Below the pieces are notes generated by a model, which had not been told where the DNA came from, did no database searches, and was given only the letters and a program-made list of their open reading frames with translations. A program made the translations under genes and the position numbers. DNA of 64,000 nucleotides. Source: Spirochaetota bacterium. Lineage in GTDB: Bacteria > Spirochaetota > UBA4802 > UBA5550. Below are positions 16,795-26,074 of the stretch, piece after piece (positions within the stretch are counted from its first letter, which is position 1; every line of letters begins with the position of its first letter). The stretch lies in assembly GCA_016933025.1 (NCBI GenBank), contig JAFGBT010000028.1, positions 1 through 64,000 on the forward strand. Direction: 5' to 3'.

Positions 16795-17871
16795 ATGTCC
16801 GCTTCATTGACATTCATCGCCGGATCTCGGGCGCTTGAAATCATCAGGGATGAAGGGCTTATTCCCGAACGTGTCAGGGTCGTTGCCGGGGCCGCGGGCG
16901 GCCCCAAGTGGCTTGTCCTTGGCGGCCTCGACCGCGCTCTTTTCGGTTCCTTCTTCAAAAACAGGAGAGCGCCGCTCTTCATGCTCGGAACTTCAATAGG
17001 ATCATGGAGATTTGCGGCACTCTCGCAGAAAAGCGGCATGGACGCGCTCGAGAGCTTCGAGAAAGCCTATCTGGCACAGACCTATTCACGACTCCCCATG
17101 GCGGCCGAGGTAACGCAGGTAAGCAGGGAAATACTTGGCGCCTACATCGACAGAGACAGGGCCTCGGAGATCCTGAAACACCCGTACATCAGGCTCAGCA
17201 TGTTGTCGGTCCGCTCGCGCAATTTTTTTGCCCTTGATTTCCTTCCGCTGCTCGGCATCGGGATGGGGATTGCGGGCGCCTTCAATTTTTTATCCCGGAG
17301 CAGCATGGGGCTGTTTTTCGAAAGGGCTCTTTTTTACGATACGCGCGACCTCCCGCCGTTTTTCGACCTCGGGGGCTTCCCGATCCACAAGGTACCGCTG
17401 ACGGCTGACAACATGCCCGACGCCATTATGGCGTCAGGCGCCATACCGCTCGTCATGCAGGGAATACGGAATGTCCCGGGCGCGCCGCGGGGAATGTACC
17501 GCGACGGCGGAATGATTGACTACCAGCTCGGCATGCAGATCGATCCCGATCCTGAGCGGATCGTCCTGTACCCCCATTATACCGACTCGATCATACCCGG
17601 ATGGCTTGACAAGCACCTCTCATGGCGCCGCGCCCACGAAAACGTCATGAGAAACGTGCTGATCGTCTGTCCTTCCAAAGAGTTCATCTCCGCTCTTCCG
17701 TACGGCAAGATCCCTGACCGGGGCGACGTGATGCGCTTCAGGGGGCGCGATCGCGAGCGCATGGACTACTGGAACCGTGTCGTTGAGATGTGCCGGGTGA
17801 TGGGCGAGGAATTGCTTGAATCCGTCGAATCGAGTACGATATGCCGGAAGGTTGTTGAATACAAACAATGA
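16795..17871 (+). CDS. Patatin-like phospholipase
   Basis: 358 residues from ATG 16795, which has GAGGA ten bases upstream; an earlier in-frame ATG at 16756 has no ribosome site. Serine lipase features of the patatin fold: oxyanion loop GAAGGPKW, nucleophile elbow GTSIGSW (GxSxG) and the dyad Asp in YRDGGMIDY. Such enzymes hydrolyse acyl esters of membrane lipids. A hydrophobic stretch near residues 160-180 could touch membrane. No signal peptide. Divergent from the CysRS-like unit and followed by a hairpin at 17886. Confidence 0.9.
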   Translation: MSASLTFIAGSRALEIIRDEGLIPERVRVVAGAAGGPKWLVLGGLDRALFGSFFKNRRAPLFMLGTSIGSWRFAALSQKSGMDALESFEKAYLAQTYSRLPMAAEVTQVSREILGAYIDRDRASEILKHPYIRLSMLSVRSRNFFALDFLPLLGIGMGIAGAFNFLSRSSMGLFFERALFYDTRDLPPFFDLGGFPIHKVPLTADNMPDAIMASGAIPLVMQGIRNVPGAPRGMYRDGGMIDYQLGMQIDPDPERIVLYPHYTDSIIPGWLDKHLSWRRAHENVMRNVLIVCPSKEFISALPYGKIPDRGDVMRFRGRDRERMDYWNRVVEMCRVMGEELLESVESSTICRKVVEYKQ

Positions 17872-17885
17872 AGGTTCCTTTAAAA

Positions 17886-17919
17886 TACGAAGGCGGAGTC
17901 ACGAGACCCCGCCTTCGTA
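17886..17919 (-). terminator. Terminator hairpin between patatin and START genes
   Basis: 15-bp stem with one mismatch (17886-17900 with 17905-17919, containing CGAAGGCGG) and loop ACGA. On the minus strand it is followed by TTTTAAAGG, so it most likely ends the START-domain transcript; it may also stop the convergent patatin transcript. Confidence 0.7.
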
Positions 17920-17942
17920 CATGCAGATGTTCATTGTAAACA

Positions 17943-18668
17943 CTATTTTTTTGTTTTGTTCTTAAGACCGCCCCTTCTCTTCTCGGCATTTATCATCTTG
18001 CGATACTTCGACTTCTTGGCGCCATCGATATACTTCTGCTTCTTCACCATCTTCCGCATCCCCGCAATGGACTTGTAGGTGTTCTTCTTGATAGTAGAGT
18101 TGGCAATGCCGACCGGAAGACCCGGGCCCAGGTTCGGATCGATCGTGAAGGTGGCCCTGGTGGTGTTGTCATCGACCCATTCGAGCAGCCAGCTGCCGCT
18201 GAACGAAATCATCCTGACCATCCCCTTGGGCGTTGGATACGGGACCTCGTTCGTCGAGCTGACCCCGATTGAGCTCCACCCCTTGCCATATGCAAGGACG
18301 ACATTGGATTTCAGGACCATGTCCCTGTCCGCCAGCAGGGGGACATGCTGGTGGTACCACAGCACAAAAATGTCTTTGTCGTCATTGACGACCTTCAGAA
18401 TCTTTGTCGCATTGCAATCGGCCATCCACTCGGGGTAGGAGGGAATGTCCCTCAGCACCATCCCGACCACATCCATCGGAGCGTTGATAATGCCGGTGGC
18501 TTTGGCGGCAACATATTCCCTGCCGGGGACCTCGCTGTAGTATATGGTACAGCCAGCCTTTGTTCCGTCAAGTTTCCACTGATATTTGTTCTGGCCGTTT
18601 GACCCGCTCGCCACAATCGCGACGAACAATATCAATGTCCCGATAATGATGTAATTTTTTCTGAACAT
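17943..18668 (-). CDS. Exported START/SRPBCC-domain lipid-binding protein
   Basis: 241 residues from ATG 18668 (MFRKNYIIIG), preceded by GGGGAGG; a longer frame to 18752 lacks a site. Residues 5-24 form a signal peptide or anchor. Residues about 30-205 have the START helix-grip pattern (NAPMDVVGMVLRDIPSYPEWM, DRDMVLKS, SWLLEWVDDNTTRATFTIDPN). The C-terminal 40 residues are very basic. START domains bind lipids or other hydrophobic ligands; location is probably periplasmic. Monocistronic, with its own promoter. Confidence 0.85.
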   Translation of the reverse strand: MFRKNYIIIGTLILFVAIVASGSNGQNKYQWKLDGTKAGCTIYYSEVPGREYVAAKATGIINAPMDVVGMVLRDIPSYPEWMADCNATKILKVVNDDKDIFVLWYHQHVPLLADRDMVLKSNVVLAYGKGWSSIGVSSTNEVPYPTPKGMVRMISFSGSWLLEWVDDNTTRATFTIDPNLGPGLPVGIANSTIKKNTYKSIAGMRKMVKKQKYIDGAKKSKYRKMINAEKRRGGLKNKTKK

Positions 18669-18749
18669 AGAAACCTCCCCAGAATTTTTTGATATGATTC
18701 TCACGAGAAGAAGATCGTTCCCTCCATGCAGCATCATAACCTTGTACAG

Positions 18750-18799
18750 CAAATAGTATGTAAGCCATCCGCTGTCAAGTAATATACTGACATGTCAGT
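18750..18799 (-). promoter_or_regulatory. Promoter and palindromic operator of the START gene
   Basis: Minus strand: -35 TTGACA (18773-18778), 17-base spacer, -10 TATTTG (18750-18755). A perfect 14-bp palindrome ACTGACATGTCAGT (18786-18799) lies 7 bases upstream of the -35 box, a typical place for a dimeric regulator. Confidence 0.5.
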
Positions 18800-18972
18800 T
18801 CTAATTGGGCCAAAATTTTAACCGGTTTCGAATCTCGCCTCCTTCGCACCAAGGGTGAGACCCTGGATCGGGAACGCAGGTTCCGGAAAAATGACAAATT
18901 GATTAATATGTTACATATGAAACAGGCCCTTCGCCACGCACGAGCCTGTAATAACGTCGATCAGATTAAATA

Positions 18973-20094
18973 TTACTCTGAAATTCCCAGAAGCTCATCC
19001 ACCGGAAGATGCCGCAGTCCGTGGGCTTCGGCGACCGGACGGCATATCACCCTGCCGCCGGCCAGATTTATCCCGCTGGCGACCCCGTTATTTCGAATTG
19101 CCGCCTCCCTCCAGCCGAGGTTAGCAATCTGAAGGCCGAACGGGATTGTCGCGTTGGTGAGCGCGAAGGTTGACGTTCGAGGATAGGCCCCCGGCATGTT
19201 CGCTACGCAGTAATGAATGACCCCATCAACTTCGTATACAGGGTCCGAATGGGTCGTCGGTCGCGAGGTCTCGATGCATCCCCCCTGATCGATCGAGATA
19301 TCAACGATAACCGATCCGGGCTTGACCAGCTTCAACATCTCTCGCGTGATGAGCCGTGGCGCCCTGGCGCCGGTGATGAGGACGGAGCCGATGATTATAT
19401 CGGCATAGGCGAGCTCATACTCGATGTTTATCTTATTCGACATTATCATTTCGCAGTTTTTGGGAAGCACGTCCTCCAGATATCGCATCCGCTCGATATC
19501 GACGTCCATCACTACAACGCGGGCGCCGAGGCCGGCCGCTATTTTTGCCGCGTTGATGCCGGCCGTACCGCCCCCCAGGATCAGAATGTTGGCGCTGTGC
19601 ACGCCCGCCACGCCGCAGACGAGTACGCCCTTCCCGCCGATCTGCTTCGCAATATAAAAAGCTCCCATGACGGCCGACATCTTGCCGGCGATCTCGCTCA
19701 TCGGCTCAAGGCAGACCAGTCTGCCCCTGACTTCTATCGTTTCATAGGCGATACCTATCACTTTTTTTTCGAGCAGAGCAAGCGTCAGCTTTTTATCCGG
19801 AGCGAGGTGAAGATAGGTGTAGATAATCTGCCCCTCGCGGAGCATCCCGATTTCGGCGGGCTGTGGCTCTTTTACCTTGATTATCATTTCCGCTTCACGG
19901 AATATCTCCGCGGCGCCGCGCACCATCGTTGCGCCCTCGCGGCTAAACTCCTCATCCCTGAAGCCGCTCCCCTCTCCGGCGCCGTTCTCAATCAGCATGC
20001 GGTGCCCCATTTTAACAAAATCGCTGACGCCGGCCGGCGTTATACCGACCCTGTTTTCATCTGTTTTAATTTCCTTTGTAACGCCGACGATCAT
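18973..20094 (-). CDS. ald: Alanine dehydrogenase
   Basis: NAD-dependent reversible conversion of L-alanine to pyruvate and ammonia. 373 residues from ATG 20094 (MIVGVTKEIKTDENRVG), preceded by AGGAGGG. Seen: GVTKEIKTDENRVGITP, KVKEPQPAEI, YLHLAPD, the nucleotide loop GGGTAGINAAKIAAGLGA, IVDISIDQGGCIETSRPTTH and PRTSTFALTNAT. The product pyruvate could feed the oxidoreductase operon at 55849-61885. Monocistronic. Confidence 0.97.
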   Translation of the reverse strand: MIVGVTKEIKTDENRVGITPAGVSDFVKMGHRMLIENGAGEGSGFRDEEFSREGATMVRGAAEIFREAEMIIKVKEPQPAEIGMLREGQIIYTYLHLAPDKKLTLALLEKKVIGIAYETIEVRGRLVCLEPMSEIAGKMSAVMGAFYIAKQIGGKGVLVCGVAGVHSANILILGGGTAGINAAKIAAGLGARVVVMDVDIERMRYLEDVLPKNCEMIMSNKINIEYELAYADIIIGSVLITGARAPRLITREMLKLVKPGSVIVDISIDQGGCIETSRPTTHSDPVYEVDGVIHYCVANMPGAYPRTSTFALTNATIPFGLQIANLGWREAAIRNNGVASGINLAGGRVICRPVAEAHGLRHLPVDELLGISE

Positions 20095-20199
20095 AAAAAA
20101 CCCTCCTGAACAATCTGAACAGCCACGATGCAAGATATTTTTCCATTAATCCAGCGTTAAATATATGACGCGCATAAATATTTAATTATATTTGACTAT

Positions 20200-20406
20200 A
20201 TGAAGAAAGATGGGACCCTACATCCCCCGGCGCAGAGAGCGCCGCGGGGATCGAAAAACAGGCCGAATATCGTGCACCCGACGATTCCCGGCGCCGTAGG
20301 CTCCCTTGAATCTCCCTACCGGGAAGGCCGCGACACCGTGGCCGAGTCAAAACTCATTATCGAAGATACTATCGGGAGAATCTCGGGCGAAGAACAGAAG
20401 GGGTGA
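20200..20406 (+). CDS. Small hypothetical protein ahead of DUF362 gene
   Basis: 68 residues, MKKDGTLHPPAQ, with a proline- and arginine-rich first half and an acidic tail (AESKLIIEDTIGRISGEEQ). Codon use is GC-rich in third positions like its neighbours, but no clear ribosome site precedes ATG 20200. Its stop lies 4 bases before the GTG of the next gene, which suggests coupling. No family recognised and no signal peptide or membrane segment. It is the only candidate in the 316 bases between ald and 20411. Confidence 0.5.
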   Translation: MKKDGTLHPPAQRAPRGSKNRPNIVHPTIPGAVGSLESPYREGRDTVAESKLIIEDTIGRISGEEQKG

Positions 20407-20410
20407 TGCC

Positions 20411-21721
20411 GTGGCTTTGTCGCGACGAAATTTTATCAGGAATACGGCCCTGTATTTCGTCGCCCTGCTTATACTGATATCATCACCACTCAGGAAGGGC
20501 GGACATATGCGAATCCATGCCGGAGGGAAGCAGCCATCGCCCGGTAGCAGACTGCGCCGGGGACCGCGGCGTCCCGCGATGAAAGTCGCCGTTGAGCCGT
20601 GCGGCTCCTATAACCCCGAGAAAGTACATGCCGCAGTTGAGACTGCTCTGCGAGCCATCGGATTCAATGTCCCTGCCGGCAAACGCGTCCTGTTGAAGCC
20701 GAATATAATAGGGCAGAACACCCCGGACCAGGCGGCGACAACCCATCCCGCGCTCATCGATGCGGTTTGCAGAATATTCATCGAACGCGGCTGCAGCATC
20801 AGCATCGGGGACTCCTCCGCCTTCTACCAGGGGGGATGCACCGCAGAGGCCCTGCGCACGACCGGGATAGCCGACGTGGCGAAAAAATTCGGGGCGACAC
20901 TCCTTCCCTTCGAAATGACCGATCTCAGAAAAATCAGCTCCGGTAAGTACCTTAACCCATTCTACGCCACGGAGGCCGTTTTCGAGCACGACCTAGTGGT
21001 AAACCTTCCGAAACTCAAGGTGCATCGGCTGGCCCGCTACACGGGGGCCATCAAGAACATGTACGGCTGCATCCCCGGCGGCGCAAAGCAGCTGTACCAT
21101 AAGCCGTACCAGCACCGGCCGGACTACCAGGAATTCTGGGGGAAGCCGCTTGTCGACGTCTATGAGGCCGTTGAGCCGCGCCTGTCAATTATGGACGCTA
21201 TCATCGGGCTGGACAGGGACGGTCCGGCCGCCAACGGCGACCCGCGGTTCACGGGCCTCGTTCTCGCCTCCACAAGCGGACCTGCGCTCGACGTGGTCGC
21301 CTGCCGCATTATAGGATTCGATCCATCACGGGTTCCCGCGGTCAGGGAGGCGATAGAGCGCGGCCTGGTCTCTCCGGAACTGATCGTCATACACGGGAAT
21401 GTGCCATCAATCCCATACCTCTTTCTCCCGGACCTTGAGCCGAAACAGTGGCTGCTGCGGAGAATCGATGATTATATTTTCGACCAGTTTATCGTGACGC
21501 CCGAAGTGGAGAGGGGCGCCTGCAAACAGTGCGACGAGTGCATCGAACGCTGCGCGCCGAAAGCGATACGCTATGACGCAGAAAAGCTCCCCGTGATTGA
21601 CTACGCAACCTGCATACGCTGCTACTGCTGCGAGTCCTACTGTAAATACGGCGCGATCAGGCTCCGCGGCAGCGGCGTCAATCTCATCATGAGAGCCGTC
21701 CGCTCCATCATGAAACTATAA
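20411..21721 (+). CDS. Tat-exported DUF362 protein with two 4Fe-4S clusters
   Basis: 436 residues from GTG 20411 with AAGGGG upstream. The N-terminus has a twin-arginine motif SRRNFIRN followed by a hydrophobic stretch (LYFVALLILIS), so export as a folded iron-sulphur protein is likely. The DUF362 domain covers about residues 60-350 (VLLKPNIIG, THPALIDAV, GDSSAFYQGG, NLPKLKVHRLARYTGAIKN). The C-terminus holds a bacterial ferredoxin pair, CKQCDECIERCAP and CIRCYCCESYC. Function of DUF362 is poorly known; an electron-transfer role is inferred. Confidence 0.88.
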   Translation: MALSRRNFIRNTALYFVALLILISSPLRKGGHMRIHAGGKQPSPGSRLRRGPRRPAMKVAVEPCGSYNPEKVHAAVETALRAIGFNVPAGKRVLLKPNIIGQNTPDQAATTHPALIDAVCRIFIERGCSISIGDSSAFYQGGCTAEALRTTGIADVAKKFGATLLPFEMTDLRKISSGKYLNPFYATEAVFEHDLVVNLPKLKVHRLARYTGAIKNMYGCIPGGAKQLYHKPYQHRPDYQEFWGKPLVDVYEAVEPRLSIMDAIIGLDRDGPAANGDPRFTGLVLASTSGPALDVVACRIIGFDPSRVPAVREAIERGLVSPELIVIHGNVPSIPYLFLPDLEPKQWLLRRIDDYIFDQFIVTPEVERGACKQCDECIERCAPKAIRYDAEKLPVIDYATCIRCYCCESYCKYGAIRLRGSGVNLIMRAVRSIMKL

Positions 21722-21725
21722 GTAC

Positions 21726-22391
21726 TCAGAGCATCTGGAAATAATATTGTTCGATCAGCCGGAAGTTCTTTTTCACGTTCGCCGCCCCGGTGATGATATT
21801 CATATGTCCGGGGAGAAGGTATTCGATGTCGAGGGCTGATATTTTTTTTATGCTCTCGATAAGCTTCCGGCCGTCGCCGCCCGGGAAATCCACCCTACCG
21901 ACGCTCTGCTCGAATACGAGGTCTCCGCAGACCAGGGCCTTCTTTTCCTTCCAGTAGACGCAGATCGATCCGGGCGAGTGACCGGGAGTGTGAAAGATCT
22001 CCAGTGTGACTCCCTCAACCTCCCAGGTCCCCTCCTTCACGGGGATGGAAAAGTCTATCTTCGGAAACTGCATGCCGAACATCCCGAAGAAGGACGGTCC
22101 TTCCTCGTTGTAAAATGCTATCTCATCCCCGTGCATGCCCATCGGAACTTTTTTTTCCGCGAAATAGAATGCGCCCTCGAAATGGTCGGGATGGCAGTGA
22201 GTGTGTATAACTCGCTTGACCGCGTCAGGGTCCAGGCCGTCCTTCTTCATCTCCTCGAAACGCGTGTCAAGATAATTTTTGAGGCCCGGGTCGAACAGGA
22301 TGTTGAGGGGTTCGCCGAAGTAAAACATGTTGGCATTGTTCACGAAATACCCCTTCCAGACGTAGGCGTAAACGCCATCGCATACCTTCAT
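21726..22391 (-). CDS. MBL-fold metallo-hydrolase
   Basis: 221 residues from ATG 22391 ([14 protein letters not shown]), preceded by AAAGGAGGAG; a longer frame would run deep into the UDG gene. Metallo-beta-lactamase fold: THCHPDH (HxHxDH), FHTPGHSPGSI, VCGDLVF and LLPGHM supply the two-metal ligands. Substrate not evident; glyoxalase II-like thioesterases and other hydrolases share this layout. Overlaps the uracil-DNA glycosylase stop by 4 bp. Confidence 0.92.
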   Translation of the reverse strand: MKVCDGVYAYVWKGYFVNNANMFYFGEPLNILFDPGLKNYLDTRFEEMKKDGLDPDAVKRVIHTHCHPDHFEGAFYFAEKKVPMGMHGDEIAFYNEEGPSFFGMFGMQFPKIDFSIPVKEGTWEVEGVTLEIFHTPGHSPGSICVYWKEKKALVCGDLVFEQSVGRVDFPGGDGRKLIESIKKISALDIEYLLPGHMNIITGAANVKKNFRLIEQYYFQML

Positions 22392-23014
22392 GAAGCTCCT
22401 CCTTTCCGCCCGGACGGCAGAGGCCTGCCGAGCTTTTCCAGAACCTTCTTGATGTCCTCCCAGACCTCTCTCCTGAGCGGGCTTGTCTCCCCGCCGTTTC
22501 GGAGGACATAGCTCGGATGATAGGTGGGCATCACGGGGATTCCGTTGAAATCGCCCCACTTACCCCTGATCTTCGTGATCCCGGTTCCGGTTTTTAAAAG
22601 AAATTTTGTCGAGGGGCTGCCCAGAGCTACGATTACCTTCGGACCTATTATCTCCACCTGCCGGAGCAGGTATGGTGTGCAAATCTCCACCTCGACGGGG
22701 TCCGGTGGCCGGTCCCGCATCATTTTCATGTCAACTGTCGCCCTGCACTTCACGAGATTTGCTATGTATACCTGCGAGCGGCTCATGCCCATCCCGCGTT
22801 CGATTATTCTCGTGAGGAGCTCTCCAGCGCGTCCCACGAAAGGCCGTCCTGTCAGGTCTTCCTGCTTACCCGGGCCCTCCCCGATAAACATGACCTCGGC
22901 GTCAGGACTCCCTTCCCCGAAGACCGTTTTCGTGCGGGTTTCAGACAGCCTGCAATTCCGGCACTGCTCGACCTGACCGGCCAGCTCGTTCAGGCTCTTC
23001 TCCCTATCATTCAT
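22388..23014 (-). CDS. Family 4 uracil-DNA glycosylase
   Basis: Removes uracil from DNA in base excision repair. 208 residues. The 4Fe-4S ligands begin with CRNC (residues 18-21). [22 protein letters not shown] is the active-site region, and the C-terminal HPSYVLRN motif and [11 protein letters not shown] are conserved. Family 4 enzymes are usual in thermophiles and many bacteria. Forms a two-gene unit with the MBL-fold hydrolase. Confidence 0.95.
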   Translation of the reverse strand: MNDREKSLNELAGQVEQCRNCRLSETRTKTVFGEGSPDAEVMFIGEGPGKQEDLTGRPFVGRAGELLTRIIERGMGMSRSQVYIANLVKCRATVDMKMMRDRPPDPVEVEICTPYLLRQVEIIGPKVIVALGSPSTKFLLKTGTGITKIRGKWGDFNGIPVMPTYHPSYVLRNGGETSPLRREVWEDIKKVLEKLGRPLPSGRKGGAS

Positions 23015-23042
23015 GGGACATTAATCTAAAAATAATTTGTAT

Positions 23043-23071
23043 TTGTCAAATCATCCTCCTCTTATTATTAT
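23043..23071 (+). promoter_or_regulatory. Candidate promoter for cupin-rhomboid pair
   Basis: -35 TTGTCA (23043-23048), 17-base spacer, -10 TATTAT (23066-23071), 56 bases before the cupin ATG. Confidence 0.6.
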
Positions 23072-23127
23072 GAAAAAATAGTGCCACAACAACGGCATTC
23101 ACGCTATTTATTGAACGGAGCGCCAAT

Positions 23128-23463
23128 ATGGAATATTTTAACGATTTCAAGAAAAAAATCGGGATAAGCCCCCTTGATGGCTTCACCTTCAAGGAGGCTC
23201 ACCTGGAGAATGTCATGATAACATGGGTCGAGATGAAGCCCGGCTCGGTCCTGCCGGAGCACAGCCATCCAAACGAGCAGATTAGCCTGGTAGTCGAGGG
23301 AACGCTCGAGCTGACCGTCGGAGGCTCAACACGAATCATGAAAAAGGGCGAGGTGGCGGTTGTTCCGCCGAACGTGCCGCACAGCGGTAGAGTTCATGAC
23401 GAATTCACCATAGCGGTCGACGCCTGGAACCCGATACGAAAGGATTACATTCCCCAAGCATGA
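23128..23463 (+). CDS. Small cupin-domain protein
   Basis: 111 residues forming one cupin barrel. Motif 1 is PGSVLPEHSHPNEQISLVVEG (metal-binding His, His and Glu) and motif 2 is VVPPNVPHSG (His). Such proteins bind a metal and a small ligand, or act as simple dioxygenases or isomerases; the substrate is not evident. Overlaps the rhomboid gene by 4 bp (ATGA), so the two are coupled. Confidence 0.9.
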   Translation: MEYFNDFKKKIGISPLDGFTFKEAHLENVMITWVEMKPGSVLPEHSHPNEQISLVVEGTLELTVGGSTRIMKKGEVAVVPPNVPHSGRVHDEFTIAVDAWNPIRKDYIPQA

Positions 23464-24143
23464 CGGATCGCGAAGACCCAATCAAACCGGAGGATACTGA
23501 CGGGGAATATGTCCCCGATCCGGAAGATTTTATCCTGGAGCCCCGCCGGCCGCCCGGACCGCTTGCACGTTTCCCTTCGCCCAGGCACGTCATTCCCGCA
23601 CTGGCGCTTTTCCTCCTCTTCTATCTGGCCACCGCCGTATACAACATGTATCCGGAGGGAGATACCCTCTGGCTCAGCGGCGAGGCTCTATTCACCCGGC
23701 ACGAATACTGGAGGCTCCTCACGTCCCTTTTTACCCACAAGGACATGAGGCATCTGATGGCGAACGCCCTGATATTTATTGGATTCGGCTGGACGCTCCG
23801 GGCCTATTTCGGTCTGATCGCCTTTCCGGCCGCATCACTGGCGATTGGCCTGATAACAAATCTGATAACGATATACTTCTACCCTCCCGGGGTGAGGCTC
23901 ATCGGAGCCTCGGGCATGGCCTACGGCATGGCCTCTCTCTGGCTCGTCTTTTACATCCGGCATGACACGGACCATCGGGTGCCGGTCAGGATATTCAGGG
24001 CGGCCGGGTTCGCCCTTATCATGCTCTTCCCCACGACCTTCAATCCCCAGGTGAGCTACCTGGCCCATGGAGTCGGTTTCGCAACGGGGATTCTGCTCGG
24101 ACTCGCCATTCTGCCCCTGGTTTCCGTCCGGGACCCCGCGTAA
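23460..24143 (+). CDS. Rhomboid family intramembrane serine protease
   Basis: 227 residues. A soluble acidic and proline-rich N-terminus (about 45 residues) precedes six membrane helices. Rhomboid motifs: EYWRLLTSLFTH, HLMANALIFIGFG, the nucleophile GASGMAYG (GxSG) and the catalytic His in AHGVGFATGILLG. It cleaves membrane proteins within the bilayer; the substrate is unknown. Coupled to the cupin gene upstream. Confidence 0.9.
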   Translation: MTDREDPIKPEDTDGEYVPDPEDFILEPRRPPGPLARFPSPRHVIPALALFLLFYLATAVYNMYPEGDTLWLSGEALFTRHEYWRLLTSLFTHKDMRHLMANALIFIGFGWTLRAYFGLIAFPAASLAIGLITNLITIYFYPPGVRLIGASGMAYGMASLWLVFYIRHDTDHRVPVRIFRAAGFALIMLFPTTFNPQVSYLAHGVGFATGILLGLAILPLVSVRDPA

Positions 24144-24241
24144 CGCGACGCGGCCCACTCGCACGCTCTCTGAAAAAGTTCTTGTCAAATCAGACGTCCT
24201 TCCCGATGAATTAAATCTCCAATCCCCCTCTGGAGTGTCTG

Positions 24242-25261
24242 ATGTACAGCGAAAAACACCTGTCGCGACGCGAGCTCCGGTCCTGTATGGACCTCGGCAA
24301 GGCCCTGACCTCTGAGCTTGACGCAAATCAGCTTTTCCGCACCATTCTCCGGAAACTTTCGGATATGATCCCGGCCGATATATGGTCGCTCCTCCTGGTT
24401 GACAGAGACACCAGCGATCTCAGGTTTAAATTGAGCGTCGACCTCAACATGGAAGAGGTTAAGGACATCGTCATCAAACGGGGCCAGGGTATTGCCGGGC
24501 AGGTCGCCCTTATGAAAAAGCCGATGGTGGTGGAAGACGTGAAAACCTGCCGGTACTTCAACGACGAAGTCGACAGGATCTCCGGCAAGGTAACGAAAGC
24601 CGTCATGTGCGTGCCGCTTATCTTCGGCAGCCAAACGGTAGGCGTGATCGAAGCCATCAACCCCTACCGGACGACCAAAAAGGCGCTGTCGATCCTTATG
24701 TTTATCGCCGACTACGCCGCCATTGCAGTGGAAAACACCCGACGCTACCAGTACATACAGTCGATCGCGAACAAGGACAATCTGACCGGCCTCTACAATA
24801 CCCGCTATCTCTATCAGAAGCTTACCGACCTTTTTGAATCGAGCAGGGTCTCGGGAGAGCCCTTCGGTCTCATCTTCATGGATCTGGATAACTTCAAAAA
24901 GGTGGTGGATAAATACGGACATCTCTTCGGCAGCCAGGCTATACAGGAGGTTGCGGCCACCATACGCGACGCATTGGCTGAACCCGCCTTCGGCGTAAGT
25001 TACGGCGGTGACGAGTTCGTTGCCGTACTCCCCGGCTATAACAAGGAGGAGACAATTAAAATGGCTGAAAAAATCAGATCAATGATGGCAAAAACCGCCT
25101 ATCTGTCAAATAAAGGGGAGAATGTTCGACTGAGCGCAAGCTTTGGGGTTGCCGAATACCCGGATGACGCCACAAACATCACCCGTCTCCTCTCCGTAGC
25201 GGACAGGGCGATGTTCAAGATAAAAGATAAGGGGAAAAACGCGGTTGGGACTATATTCTAG
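24242..25261 (+). CDS. GAF-GGDEF protein
   Basis: 339 residues: a GAF domain (about 20-170; GQGIAGQVALMKKP, VPLIFGSQTVGVIEAINP) followed by a GGDEF domain with intact SYGGDEF and FMDLDNFKKVVDKYGH. Unlike the GGDEF protein at 3587 there is no RxxD inhibitory site five residues before the motif, so feedback control should differ. No membrane segment. ATG 24242 follows GGAG in CTGGAGTGTCTG. Confidence 0.92.
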   Translation: MYSEKHLSRRELRSCMDLGKALTSELDANQLFRTILRKLSDMIPADIWSLLLVDRDTSDLRFKLSVDLNMEEVKDIVIKRGQGIAGQVALMKKPMVVEDVKTCRYFNDEVDRISGKVTKAVMCVPLIFGSQTVGVIEAINPYRTTKKALSILMFIADYAAIAVENTRRYQYIQSIANKDNLTGLYNTRYLYQKLTDLFESSRVSGEPFGLIFMDLDNFKKVVDKYGHLFGSQAIQEVAATIRDALAEPAFGVSYGGDEFVAVLPGYNKEETIKMAEKIRSMMAKTAYLSNKGENVRLSASFGVAEYPDDATNITRLLSVADRAMFKIKDKGKNAVGTIF

Positions 25262-25317
25262 GGACAACGCTGCTTGTTATCCGGATACCGGCCGGCTGAT
25301 AATCTTTTCAGTCTTAC

Positions 25318-25869
25318 TCAGGCCTCTTCAACTAACAAAACCGCAGCCGCAAGCACAGTAGTCCACAGGCCGTTTTTATTGCCCTCGGACGACTGGCAAA
25401 TATTTCTCGTCTTGAATATGTGGCCGCTCGCGCGATAAACCTGCTTCCGCTCGTCCCACGCCTGGTCGGAGTCGAAAGGGAGACCCAGGGTCGACGCAAG
25501 CATCGTGGCCGCCAGGTCTTCCGCGAAATCCCCGGATAACTTTGCCACCTCGCCGAATGAATGGTGCTCCGAAAGATAGCCGTAGTTCTCCTGGTCGCGA
25601 GGCATGGCAATGCCGATTGCTGCTGAAATAAGCCGGTTTGGTTCATTCGTCTCATTTCTGGCCATTACGCAATAGGTTATCTGGCCTGGACGAAGAAGTT
25701 TAACGCCTTCCTGGCGTGATATTATCTTGCACTTGGGAGGAAGAATGCTCGACACGTACACGAGGTTGCATTTCTCAATGCCGGCGTTCCTTAAGGCAAG
25801 CTCGAAAGATGACAGCTTGTTTTTATGCACACCCACGCCTTTTGTCAGAAATAATTTGTTTGGTACCAT
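25318..25869 (-). CDS. Pyruvoyl-dependent arginine decarboxylase
   Basis: 183 residues. These proenzymes cut themselves between two serines to make the pyruvoyl cofactor; VYVSSILPP (about residues 38-46) is that site. [15 protein letters not shown] at the start and [24 protein letters not shown] and [13 protein letters not shown] are typical. It turns arginine into agmatine for polyamine synthesis or acid tolerance. Monocistronic, convergent with the GGDEF gene; no agmatine-using gene lies nearby. Confidence 0.93.
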   Translation of the reverse strand: MVPNKLFLTKGVGVHKNKLSSFELALRNAGIEKCNLVYVSSILPPKCKIISRQEGVKLLRPGQITYCVMARNETNEPNRLISAAIGIAMPRDQENYGYLSEHHSFGEVAKLSGDFAEDLAATMLASTLGLPFDSDQAWDERKQVYRASGHIFKTRNICQSSEGNKNGLWTTVLAAAVLLVEEA

Positions 25870-26074
25870 CCTCGTCCTTCTGTAATAAAAGATTTTACTT
25901 TCAATACTATTTTATGTCACCAATAAAATTACAACAAATTTTTTAAAAAATTTTATTAATTTCAATCTATCGTGCCATGATCGCATGGGCATATGCGGGA
26001 TCGTCTCGTCTGGAATTCCCGTGAGCCCACGGACGGCATGAGTGATGGTATATTTTTTATATGATAAGATCGTT

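Noticed and set aside
18824..18851. tRNA gene
   Set aside because: Only a T-arm and acceptor-like end is seen; the 5' T-stem half does not pair and no D- or anticodon arm precedes it.
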